DNA from: Candida dubliniensis CD36
Lineage: Eukaryota > Ascomycota > Pichiomycetes > Serinales > Debaryomycetaceae
Assembly (NCBI RefSeq): GCF_000026945.1
Contig: NC_012864.1
Span: 496,001 to 560,000 of the forward strand
Reading direction: 5' to 3'
DNA: 64,000 nucleotides
Each line of letters opens with the position of its first letter. The stretch's first letter is position 1. A model generated the notes under the pieces. That model searched no databases and had not been told where the DNA came from. It was given only the letters and a program-made list of their open reading frames with translations. Below, piece after piece: positions 1 through 9,091 of this stretch. The position numbers and the translations under genes are program-made.

Positions 1-1813
1 CCTGAAGTCCTCCTCAAGCTGACTCAACTCTGTTTAGGTACTTCGAACCTATACAATATGTAAATAACAGTACAGAGAAACGTGTCTATCTAAAAGTTCT
101 TGCGTAAATTAAAACAAATTCATTTTGACTATTGTCAGTGCCAGCAACAACATATTGTAAAAATCATAAGTTAATCACGAGTTACCATACTATTTAGTTG
201 ACAAGTTCCTTTATTCCGAGAACATTGCTGACATAAAGAAATGCCTATAGCATCCGTTTTCATACCGCAACGACACCTCGAATTTTACTCATTTGTTATA
301 GCATATTCTCTTTTGCACTATCAATCAATTTTCAACCGATACCTCAAAATACTGCTAATAACAGATTGAAGACAATTTGATCACACCATCATTTTGTCCC
401 GAGAATTTGAAAAAGAATATAATTATCAACTTACCAATTCTAGTCCTGTCATTTCAAAGTACCAAACAAAGAATAGCAGCACAAAGAATAAGCATAAATT
501 TGACATTGTCTCACAAGGCAATTGCACCAAAAATCAAATAACGAACTGCAAGAGTACTCCCATATCAAATCTGTAACCGAATCATCAGGATTTATTAGAA
601 CTACCCGATGCAATTACACTAACAAATAGAATTCTTTCCTGACTCAAAACTTATACACTACGAAGCTGTGAGACTTCTCACAGAATCTCAAATTTTAGTA
701 CTTTTCTCCAAAAGTTTTTACACAATAGAAACAAAATATACTCAATTTATCAAAAAATAGCTTATATAAACTTTTTTCTAATTCAATTTTTTCCATTTAC
801 CATGACACAATCTATATTGTCTCTATTCAAGAAACCACACTTAAATACAAACATCATCATGTATCTTCTGCGTAGAATAGACGCATTCATGTTGAACATA
901 ACATGAGCTCCAGTACCAACGAAAACGACTTCCTCATTATCTTAACAACATTTTACCTTAACAGTTAAAAACTTAAACAAAATAAATATCAAACTAATGC
1001 ATGGTACAAACTCCTGTATTAAACATGGTTTCTCGACTACATTGGCAGTTTTCAAATGCAGAAGTGTAAAGGGAGTCGTAAGCTTCTTGAGTAATCATTT
1101 GGACAAACAAAGCCACCGCTAATATCACGTCTACACATATGACAGGGAGCTTCTAACAAGCACACTCTCCCGAGCCATACTAGGGGCCATTAGATAAACG
1201 TATACACACAGTGCATTTACTTAAGCAACGGTTAAATCTCATTTCAAGAAGATATGCTTGGGTAGGTCAGATACATTTTCTGACAGAGTAGATTTCAATT
1301 CTTCCCAGGATCCGATCGACATAAATTCGATTTCTCAGTGTTTGATTGCAATCCATTATCCAAGAACTTATTTTATTGACTAACCCTTTTCTCTCAGGAA
1401 TATGTGCGTTAACATATATAGATTGCCCTGATTATTGACTTTAATAACTTGAACAAGAATGCCTTACTTATCATTTGATGATATTATACTGCAATCATTA
1501 GTCCTAAACCCATGAAAGTTTTATTGAAAATAGAGCTTGTCCCTGCAATCTGGTTAAGTCTTCTATTTATAGAGTCGTGATAACTCTGAGGCTATTATAA
1601 TGTGTTACATAATTTTGATCCAATTTAATGATTCTACTTGGGACTAATTGGAATAAAGATTGTTTGGTGAATCTGGAATAGCATTTCACTTCAAGTAAAT
1701 TAGAGAATATTTGGAATAGTTCTCTGGTAGTCTTAATAATTGTAGACAAGCAATCTGAGAACATTAAATGGTAGTAGCAGAACTAACTAACTTTTGAAGA
1801 AAATCACGTTCCC

Positions 1814-1830
1814 GAGCTGCTCTTTGGATG
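1814..1830 (+). repeat. Imperfect 17-nt direct repeat, copy 1 (copy 2 at 2805-2821)
   Basis: GAGCTGCTCTTTGGATG here recurs as GAGCTGCTCTATGGATG at 2805-2821, 16 of 17 bases identical. Both copies lie in the G/T-rich half of the putative centromere core. One such pair may be chance; no function is claimed. Confidence 0.5.
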
Positions 1831-2804
1831 TAAGGCGAAAGCCAGGTTACGTACATGGTATCCACATTCTAAATGGAAAATGAGTGACTACAAGGAAATT
1901 CAATTCATAAGATCATTCGCAGATACTATTACGATATTGGTTTCTGTATTGACGAGCTGACAACGCGTGGAAAGTTTTTCATCATGCTGGCTTGTAGGTG
2001 TCGTTGAATCTGCAAATCTAAACGTGTGGAACAGCAGGAAATACAAAATTGGTTTTAGTTGCATTGTATATTTTAATATGAATTGTATGGTGATCCCGTT
2101 TAGAGTAGTACGAAAGTTTTTGAAGACCTGTTATGTGTTCATCCAGTTGTCTATAGGCTCACTTTTGTTCTCATGTTGGATGGTGGTCTCTCAAGTCGCT
2201 CATTAAAGGCATATATGTATGATAATTGGTTCCACAAGGCAGCTGAAACACTTAACAAAACACCTTCTTTACACAAGTGAGTTACTTACGTAAGGTAGGA
2301 GTTTGTAGTAATCTAGTTTGTATAGCTTTTGGTGTATTTGCATAGATCTCGAGGAGAGGCTTCTCACTAGAACATGTTGTCAGTGGAGCAATCTGTTAGG
2401 TGTTTAAATTTTTTGCAGTGGAGTAAGTTCTTATTACTATCTTTACGGTGAGGTTGTATAAATCACCTTTCGGCTTAGCAGAACCTAATCGCCATGCTTG
2501 TCCTTAATATATGTGTTGATGTGGTATTACGTGTGCATATCAGTGTAAGGATAGATATTTGCGTGTAGTTTAGAAGGTGTAAGAGGTCACATTTTGCATA
2601 ATATCAAGTTGTGTTTAGTGTTTGGGATGATTTTGTTGGAGGTAGAAGCATATTTGAAGAGTGCAGTATTAAGCTTAGATTTAAAATTTGTGTTTATGAG
2701 GCGGATTTGAGTTTCATAGATTCCAAGGGCCCGTTGGATTGTTGTAATAATTGGTTGTGGGTTTTATTTGTATCTCGTTAATTGGGCGTGAAGAATATGG
2801 TTTT

Positions 2805-2821
2805 GAGCTGCTCTATGGATG
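2805..2821 (+). repeat. Imperfect 17-nt direct repeat, copy 2 (copy 1 at 1814-1830)
   Basis: Second copy of the GAGCTGCTCT-W-TGGATG element, 991 bases downstream of the first and in the same orientation. Confidence 0.5.
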
Positions 2822-4482
2822 AATCAGTAGGAGGTGTTTGGGCGATAACTGATTTATTTGGTTGTAGATGGAAAAGGCAATTATAATTATCGGTATGTCG
2901 TTTTCTTTGGAGCAATTGTTGATGGTAAGATGTTGTTGTCATCGCTGGGATAGTTTAGAGGCATGACTGTGGAAGACATGAAGATTGTGGTGTGAGGTGT
3001 GGCAGAGGAATGTTTAGCATATTGATGTAAACTCGTTTGTCAGCGAGTAGTTAAAATAGGGTGCAAGAAATACTATGGTATTGCTGGGATAGAGAGGTAA
3101 TAAAACAGATATTATGCAAATAAAAAGAGGTAGGGAGATGAGGGGTGATTGAGGTAATAGCTGAAGCTTCGGGAGTGTTTCAAAGGTGTATCTTTTTTGA
3201 GACGAAGTGAAAAGAAGCGAAGATATGTTTGATGAATACTTGTACACGAGAAGCTAGGATTCAAATGGTCTGTTTAGCAAATGAGTGTGATGCGTGACTC
3301 AATAGTATCAGCTGGGGCAAATTTTGTAAGGGAGAGGCCATTGACAAGAGTAATGCTTGTTTATTACTCAATGTGGTGAATCACACAGTCTGGTGTAGCT
3401 CATTTAACTGAACGAAAGCATGAGCAGACTCAACATGCAGAGAATTTGCACACGAGGAACATCGCTGGGCTTGTCGGATTTGATTTAGGTGTGATGAGTC
3501 AACCTTTAATTGAGAGAATACAGTTAATTCAGTTAGTTTTGATGGTTGAGTTGTTGCAGCTATCTCAAAATTCATCCAAATACCAGCCAAAGAGAGAATG
3601 AGATGGAATTAGCAGCCTAGCTTTAAGACAGACCTGTAGTGATCTACGATCTCGTTTTGTCTGAAATACACATTTTTTGCTTCTCAGCTGTGTAAGCGAC
3701 GTATTTTAGAAGGTTCTGTTAAGTCACTGTTTGCATTGACAGATTGGTTGTTAATCTGGTCAGAGACTTTTACTTACTATTGTGTGTTTTGGATAAGACT
3801 ACGAAATTGGTTTGTTCCGCTATTGCGGTGTCTTCTTCTCAGCATAAGTGGCATAGTAGTGATAGGAGCGAAGAACAATATTTCAAGCTTAATTGTGAGA
3901 TGGTATCAAAGTTGTATAGTATTTTCGTAATAATTTTGTAAATTTTTTATGGGTAAAAAATTCCTCAGCCACCTCTACTTTTCTGGAGAAATTAACTTAC
4001 TATATGATCTTAATATTAAGTCTAAGACATTCTATCCAGTCTTTAGTGTTACTCTAAGGGAAACCTTCGTTGTGACAAACTCTTCAAACGTGAAAAACCT
4101 CGAGACGTAACGTTTCGCAATAAATTGAGCCAGACTACACTTTTGTGCTACAGAAGACGCAAAAGCACCAGCTGGTGCATGTTGCCCTAAATGATTGTAG
4201 CATCCGCCCACATTGGGACCCTCAATTGTTGCCAAAAAAATTGGTCTCTGGTGTTATTGCGGATAACGAAGGTGGGGATACTTGATCTGAAGATGTTTAG
4301 AGAGTACAGTAATTCACAATTTAATCATATTTCATCCTCACTTCATCGAGAAATTCCCGATTTGCCGTGCAGCGCTTAAATTAATTGCTACTTCTATCCG
4401 ATACCACAAGCAAAATAGCAACCATAAATAAATTGCCCCGCGGTTGACAGTACACATCTTCGAGGAATGGCAACCTTGGCCA

Positions 4483-4505
4483 CCCCTCCCAAAAAACACT
4501 ATAAA
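4483..4505 (+). promoter_or_regulatory. Stress element (CCCCT) and TATA box of the HSP12-like gene
   Basis: CCCCT, the reverse complement of the AGGGG stress response element core bound by Msn2/4-type factors, lies at 4483-4487. TATAAA follows at 4500-4505, 87 bases before the ATG. This is a typical layout for a stress-induced HSP12 promoter. A single CCCCT is short and could be chance. Confidence 0.5.
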
Positions 4506-4591
4506 TTGAGTCAATTCCCCTGGTGAAGGGAGATTCTTTGACTACTGTTTCTTTTCAACAAATACCATAACTCCCATAGAAAACTGGAAAA

Positions 4592-4975
4592 ATGTCTGAC
4601 GCTGGAAGAAAAAACATTTCTACTAAAATCAATGAAGCTATAACCCCTGACTCTAACAAGTCTACTTTGGAAAAGGGCAAGGAACAAGTCACAAGTACCA
4701 TTGACAAAGCTGTCGGCTCAAACGTGCCAGATAACCAAAAGTCTTTTACTCAAACAGTTGCAGACAATGTGCAAAAAGGTGCCGATAATGCCAAAGCTGA
4801 TTTGAAAAAGCAATCGGAACAGGCAGAAGGGGAAACCAAAACCCTTGCTGAGACAGCTCAAGAATATGTTGAAGTTGCCAAAACTGAAATTGGAAAAGCT
4901 GCTGAATACGTGAGTGGAGTTGTCACCGGTGCTACAGAAGGTGCTAAAACCGGCGCTGATAGTACAAAAAAATAA
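4592..4975 (+). CDS. HSP12: Hsp12-family small heat shock / membrane-stabilising protein
   Basis: This 127-residue, highly charged, lysine- and glutamate-rich protein starts MSDAGRKNISTKINEAITPD, the hallmark of the Hsp12/Wh11-like family. Members are intrinsically disordered in solution and fold into amphipathic helices on membranes during stress. Alternating charged and alanine-rich stretches (AKADLKKQSEQAEGE; YVEVAKTEIGKAAEYV) fit such helices. It is somewhat longer than the roughly 109-residue S. cerevisiae protein. The ATG is preceded by a TATA box and a CCCCT stress element. It is the first gene beside the gene-free region 1-3955 and converges on RIX7. C. albicans has two HSP12-like copies that I recall lying in inverted orientation around CEN5; this would be one arm. 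Confidence 0.9.
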   Translation: MSDAGRKNISTKINEAITPDSNKSTLEKGKEQVTSTIDKAVGSNVPDNQKSFTQTVADNVQKGADNAKADLKKQSEQAEGETKTLAETAQEYVEVAKTEIGKAAEYVSGVVTGATEGAKTGADSTKK

Positions 4976-5426
4976 AACTACATAGTGTCGTACACTCAGC
5001 TATCCAGTGAGTTAATATAATATCTAATAAGTAGATAAAGAGAATATAAAACTTAACGTAATTACAAATTTTCAGAACTGCTTGACATATGGTATCCGGA
5101 CGTTGTATATGTTTTTCAAAACAGAGGACTTATCTATCTTGTTGGTATAGAAACCAGGTCCTGAAAGCTGAGGTGTTCAGATTGGTTGAACACGCATTCA
5201 TTCCGTGCTTTATTTTGGTAGATATAATGAGAAATATCCAGCAAAAGTCCATGCAGAAACTTCTGCCCAGTTTAGCATCTAGATTAAGATTTGTAATGGA
5301 AGGTAAATTTGATACAAATATCAGGTATGTCAACAAGTCTATTATTTTAGTTAAACAGGTAACACTAATTACAGCAAATACTATTAATATATAATACACA
5401 AGAATATGAACAGTTGAATGTAAGAC
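4976..5426. other. Convergent intergenic region, HSP12-like to RIX7
   Basis: The 3' flanks of two converging genes. Overlapping frames of 101 codons (plus) and 89 codons (minus) occur, but neither resembles a protein family and they overlap antiparallel. It could belong to a pericentric inverted repeat arm if one exists outside the window. Confidence 0.4.
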
Positions 5427-7919
5427 TTAATCCTTTTTTTCAGCTGTACTACCAACATCATCTGGCTCCTTGTCAGCGATTATGTTCCAGCCCAACTTTT
5501 TGTTTAGCTTTTCATAGCGCAATCTATCTCTGTCACTGACACTAGGCCTGATGGAAGAAAGAGCATGGTCAAAATCTTCAGCAGTAATAGAAATGTCGTC
5601 TCCACCTATCGAGTCTTCATAAAATCCAGAACTATCCAATTCCTGTATTTTTTGGTTTTGGAAAAACCTCTTTTTCAAAGCCCATACCCCTGCTTCTTTC
5701 ACCAATGAAAACAAGTCTGCACCAGAGAAGTTACCACACCTGGGGTCTCTTGCAATTGCGTTCAAATCGACATTTTCGTTCAATGGACTATTGTTGGTGC
5801 GCACCAAAGTTTTCAAAATTTCCAATCTCTCTTCAGGAGTGGGTAATTCAATGTATAGAGTCTTATCAAGTCTACCCGGTCTTAGCATTGCGGGATCAAT
5901 CATATCTGGTCTGTTGGTGGCCCCTATGACAAATACACCTTTTCTATCATTCAACCCATCCAATTCTGTTAATAAAGTATTAACAACTCTAGAGCTTGAC
6001 TCTGACATCGACGTATCTCTGCGAGGAACCAACGCATCCAACTCATCAAAGAAAATAATACACGGTGTAGAGGCTCGAGCTCTTTGAAAAACCTGTCTTA
6101 CTGCTTTTTCAGACTCCCCAACATATTTGTTCAATAATTCCGGTCCTTTTATCGAAATAAAGTTTGCACGGGATTCGTTAGCAACAGCTTTAGCCAACAA
6201 TGTTTTCCCACAACCTGGAGGTCCCCACATCAAAACACCAGCTGGAGCAGCAATACCAACCTTCAAATACAACTCAGGCTTTTTGATTGGCTGTACTATA
6301 CACATATGCAATTCCATTCTGATCTTGAAAAGCGCACCCACGTTTTGCCATGTGACATCTGGAATTGTTGCAAACCCTTCTCTTTTGGCACTGGGTTGGA
6401 CGCTAGGAAGGGCATTCACAAAATCTTGATATTTGATAGCCAAAGGTGTCAACTGTTCTTGATTTAATGGGTCTGGGTGCATGTTTAAAAACTTTTTAAT
6501 GGTTGACAACTTCTCAGCTTCCGATTTTTTCTCGAATTTTTTTATCATGTCTTCTTTACTTGCATCTAAATTTACTGGATCAACATCCATGGAATCATCC
6601 TTGGCCAGATGTGTTTCTTCTTGCAATTCGCTCATTGTTTCAAAAATTCGTTTAATTGCAGTTATACCTGCTGCAGTGACTAGGCTCTTGAGATCTGCAC
6701 CAACATAACCCGGAGTCAATTTGGAGAGTTCTCTATAGTTGAAATACTCGCCATTTTCGAGTTTGATATTTTTCGTCATCGCTTTGAGAATAGAGATTCT
6801 CTGTTCTTCATTCGGCACATTCAAGCAAATTTCTCTGTCAAACCTGCCTGCTCGTCGAAGCGCTGAATCCAAGGAATCAGGCCTATTTGTTGCACCAATA
6901 ACAACAACAGGTTTACCACCGGTTTTTTCTAAAGTTAGCTCATCCATTAGGGTTAACAATTGTGCCACTATTCTCTTTTCCATTTCCCTCTGGGCGCCTC
7001 CATCTCGTTTCGGTGTAATGGCATCAATTTCGTCCATAAATATTAGACAAGGAGCAATCTGTTTGGCTTCTTCAAATATCTCTCTTAGCTTTTTCTCTGA
7101 TTCACCCGACATTCCTGAGACAACAGAGGGCGCAGAAATATTAATGAATGGTACTTTCAACTCACCAGCCAAAGCATTGGCAATGGTTGTCTTACCGCAT
7201 CCCGGAGGACCGTACAAAAGTACACCTCTTGGGGGTTCTACTCCTGTAGAAGAGTATATCTCTGGATGCAAAATTGGGAGTCCAATGATTTCTAGCAACT
7301 GTGTTGTGACACTCTCCACCCCTCCTAAAGACGATAAATCTATATTAGGTGTCGAGTAGTCAATCTTTCTCTTTTGCTTTTTCAATTGGGTCCTTGCCAG
7401 ATCTTTGGCCTTTCTTTTGCTTCCCTTAAGTAGGTCTGCACTATCTGTTTGCTGACTCTCTTCATTGTTTGCGCCATCAGATTCACCCTCAGTCTTCTCC
7501 TGGTTCCATAAAGAAACGACAGACTTGTTTATAGCATTCAGGTCTTTGACCTCCATCAATTCATTCTCATTCTCTTTGTCATAGTCAACTTCCGATTCCT
7601 CGCCATTGCCATTCTCACGATTTCCAAACTCTTCGGCCTCATCCTGACGAATGACTTTTAGACTGGCTGCGATGGACTTTTCAAGGTAATTCTTTTTCAT
7701 TCTTTTCAACTGAAAATCTTTCATCTGTACGTAAGTCAACACCTGAGAAACAGTGAGATTGTGAGATGATGCCATGCAAGAAAATGGATCATGCTCTTCG
7801 TCTGTGGTAACTGTTCTCTTGTTTTCTTCTGTCTGTTCCTGGAGTAAATCATGGATCAAGTTGTAAATTTTTTGATCCAAAGATCCTGTAATAGATTTAC
7901 TCTTTGACATAGCCTTCAT
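5427..7919 (-). CDS. RIX7: Rix7, tandem AAA ATPase of 60S ribosome biogenesis
   Basis: About 830 residues with two AAA modules. The first has Walker A GPPGCGKTT and Walker B LIFMDEID; the second has GPPGCGKTL and IIFFDELD. Each has a downstream GATNRPD sensor and arginine-finger region (GRFD, GRLD). The second Walker A lies near base 6220. Rix7 (NVL2 in animals) is a nucleolar Cdc48-like hexamer that extracts Nsa1 from pre-60S particles. The N-terminal region has the family-type start SITGSLDQKIYNLI, an acidic linker and a basic nuclear-localisation-like stretch (KRKAKDLARTQLKKQKRK). The frame is open back to 8063, but that codon is GTG. The first ATG is at 7919 (a second at 7910), and the stretch upstream contains a 14-T run, so I start at 7919. 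Confidence 0.93.
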   Translation of the reverse strand: MKAMSKSKSITGSLDQKIYNLIHDLLQEQTEENKRTVTTDEEHDPFSCMASSHNLTVSQVLTYVQMKDFQLKRMKKNYLEKSIAASLKVIRQDEAEEFGNRENGNGEESEVDYDKENENELMEVKDLNAINKSVVSLWNQEKTEGESDGANNEESQQTDSADLLKGSKRKAKDLARTQLKKQKRKIDYSTPNIDLSSLGGVESVTTQLLEIIGLPILHPEIYSSTGVEPPRGVLLYGPPGCGKTTIANALAGELKVPFINISAPSVVSGMSGESEKKLREIFEEAKQIAPCLIFMDEIDAITPKRDGGAQREMEKRIVAQLLTLMDELTLEKTGGKPVVVIGATNRPDSLDSALRRAGRFDREICLNVPNEEQRISILKAMTKNIKLENGEYFNYRELSKLTPGYVGADLKSLVTAAGITAIKRIFETMSELQEETHLAKDDSMDVDPVNLDASKEDMIKKFEKKSEAEKLSTIKKFLNMHPDPLNQEQLTPLAIKYQDFVNALPSVQPSAKREGFATIPDVTWQNVGALFKIRMELHMCIVQPIKKPELYLKVGIAAPAGVLMWGPPGCGKTLLAKAVANESRANFISIKGPELLNKYVGESEKAVRQVFQRARASTPCIIFFDELDALVPRRDTSMSESSSRVVNTLLTELDGLNDRKGVFVIGATNRPDMIDPAMLRPGRLDKTLYIELPTPEERLEILKTLVRTNNSPLNENVDLNAIARDPRCGNFSGADLFSLVKEAGVWALKKRFFQNQKIQELDSSGFYEDSIGGDDISITAEDFDHALSSIRPSVSDRDRLRYEKLNKKLGWNIIADKEPDDVGSTAEKKD

Positions 7920-8331
7920 ATATGTAAGCCTTTGAACGCTGTCTGGGTCACTGGTTCTTAAATCCTTCACTTCGTGGTTTTTCCTTTTGTCACTGGTATT
8001 TTTTTTTTTTTTCAAATTTGTCTCTTCTCTCTTCGCAGGTTCCCGATCCTCGCAGATTTTCACGATTTAGATATGAACACAAAAGCAAAGTTGAACTGCA
8101 ATCTTAGGAGAACAACACTAGACAACGATAGGCACAGGACTATTAAAGGTACAAATGACCATCTTTTCTGAAGTAATTTCTATGTGTATACTCATATCAG
8201 TACGACTGATTTGATTAAGAGAGCAACAAAGAAGACATACTATACTTAAAGCACAACATACTTATGAGACATCGTAATCTTGCTTTCGTTATCTTGGCTA
8301 TATAACTAGGTACATAATAAAGTCTGCCAGC
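7920..8331. other. RIX7 5' region and 3' flank of the split-barrel gene
   Basis: About 410 bases between two minus-strand genes. It holds a 14-T run at 7999-8012 (A14 in the RIX7 sense direction, probably leader) and otherwise nothing recognisable. Confidence 0.4.
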
Positions 8332-8883
8332 TTAGTACAGCTCCACATTATTATCGGTATCTGTGACCTTACAATTAGTGATGCGTATAATAATCAATGC
8401 GTTATCATCGTTCTCAATGTAATTTTTGACTTGAGTGTGATCAATCTTTGAATTATTCAAATGCAAAGACTTGTAGAAATCAAAATCCTTTCCATCTACA
8501 GTCTTGTCAAGAATTTTGGCCTCACCATCTAACATGACAGATACTCTGCTGAGCTCATTCCTATTGAAATTCGCAAGCAATTCATAAAGCGAGTTGCGTT
8601 TTGGTGAAGCCGATGATTCTTCCACGGACTGACCAGCTGTATTCTTCACAGAAATCCAATCGTGTATTAACAAGGAAACATTGGGATTCGACAACATATT
8701 TTCAAACTTTGTTGTTTTTCTTGGTGTAGAAACAATCACGAGGTTATCATCCCCCTGGCGGACAAACGTGTAATTCATCAAAGAAACATGGGGCTTGTTG
8801 TCTAAACACGTTGCCAAGTGTATAAATCTGCTAGAATTGAGCAAATTGAGAACCGATTCAGGTAAACTTTCCTTCTGAGACAT
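8332..8883 (-). CDS. Pyridoxamine-phosphate-oxidase-like FMN split-barrel protein (YLR456W/YPR172W type)
   Basis: A 183-residue protein whose N-terminal half (SSRFIHLATCLDNKPHVSLM ... VSTPRKTTKFENMLSNPNVS) has the strand pattern and TRK-like loop of the flavin-binding split barrel. It resembles the small fungal YLR456W/YPR172W family, which is related to pyridoxamine 5'-phosphate oxidase but has no established substrate. The PNPO-specific C-terminal region is not evident, so I do not call it a vitamin B6 enzyme. The frame extends to 9012, but that codon is GTG. The ATG at 8883 begins MSQKESLPESVLNLL and is preferred. Confidence 0.75.
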   Translation of the reverse strand: MSQKESLPESVLNLLNSSRFIHLATCLDNKPHVSLMNYTFVRQGDDNLVIVSTPRKTTKFENMLSNPNVSLLIHDWISVKNTAGQSVEESSASPKRNSLYELLANFNRNELSRVSVMLDGEAKILDKTVDGKDFDFYKSLHLNNSKIDHTQVKNYIENDDNALIIIRITNCKVTDTDNNVELY

Positions 8884-9091
8884 GGAGTTTTGTATAATGT
8901 TGTAGAAGCAACAAGTTCTAAAAGTCGCAAGACGTCCTTTGGCTTTAAAGAAGAATGAACCCACAAAACTATTTACCGCCTCACACGACCACACCTTCTG
9001 ATTATTGTGCACAAATTATTGGTTGATAATGATGTTACCATTGGGATAACGTGTATTTACAATCTCAAATACACCAAGAGCCAGCTATAAC

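Larger units (their letters stand above)
1..3955. other. Putative regional centromere core (CENP-A/Cse4 domain), gene-free
   Basis: No frame here exceeds about 80 codons and none resembles a protein family. Sampled 60-base lines on the left (starting at 1, 241, 421, 901) total 27 G and 64 C. Lines on the right (2581, 2641, 2941, 3001, 3061) total 87 G and 23 C. The balance switches near 1500-1620 and the G/T-rich half stops near 3955. Candida albicans and C. dubliniensis have 3-4 kb gene-free, chromosome-unique Cse4 regions, and a replication-type skew switch at C. albicans centromeres has been reported (recalled). I also recall HSP12-like genes flanking C. albicans CEN5, and such a gene lies next door here. 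No tRNA, LTR or tandem array was seen. A long subtelomeric or relic intergenic region is the alternative. The left edge may lie outside the window. Confidence 0.7.

Noticed and set aside
1..60. GGTTCGAA-like word on the minus strand, suggestive of a tRNA T arm
   Set aside because: Flanking bases do not form a T stem and no acceptor or anticodon arm could be placed. No other tRNA signature was found in the intergenic regions.
3736..3941. 64-65 codon frames near the right edge of the gene-free region
   Set aside because: Two overlapping short frames in different phases, at the length expected by chance, with no family resemblance.
1..4590. Retrotransposon or LTR as explanation of the gene-free region
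   Set aside because: No reverse transcriptase, integrase or Gag-like frame and no matching terminal repeats were seen. A solo degenerate LTR cannot be excluded by eye.
5089..5394. 101-codon plus-strand frame after the HSP12-like gene
   Set aside because: Overlaps an 89-codon frame on the other strand. Neither resembles a known protein, and it lies in a convergent spacer.
6739..7359. 206-codon plus-strand frame inside RIX7
   Set aside because: Antisense shadow of the conserved first AAA domain; its sequence is the mirror of strongly constrained codons.
8884..9012. Longer start for the split-barrel gene at 9012
   Set aside because: The first codon is GTG and the ATG at 8883 gives the family-like start. 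The same reasoning applied to RIX7, ORC4, LEU3, TAM41, RET2 and the 19585 frame.
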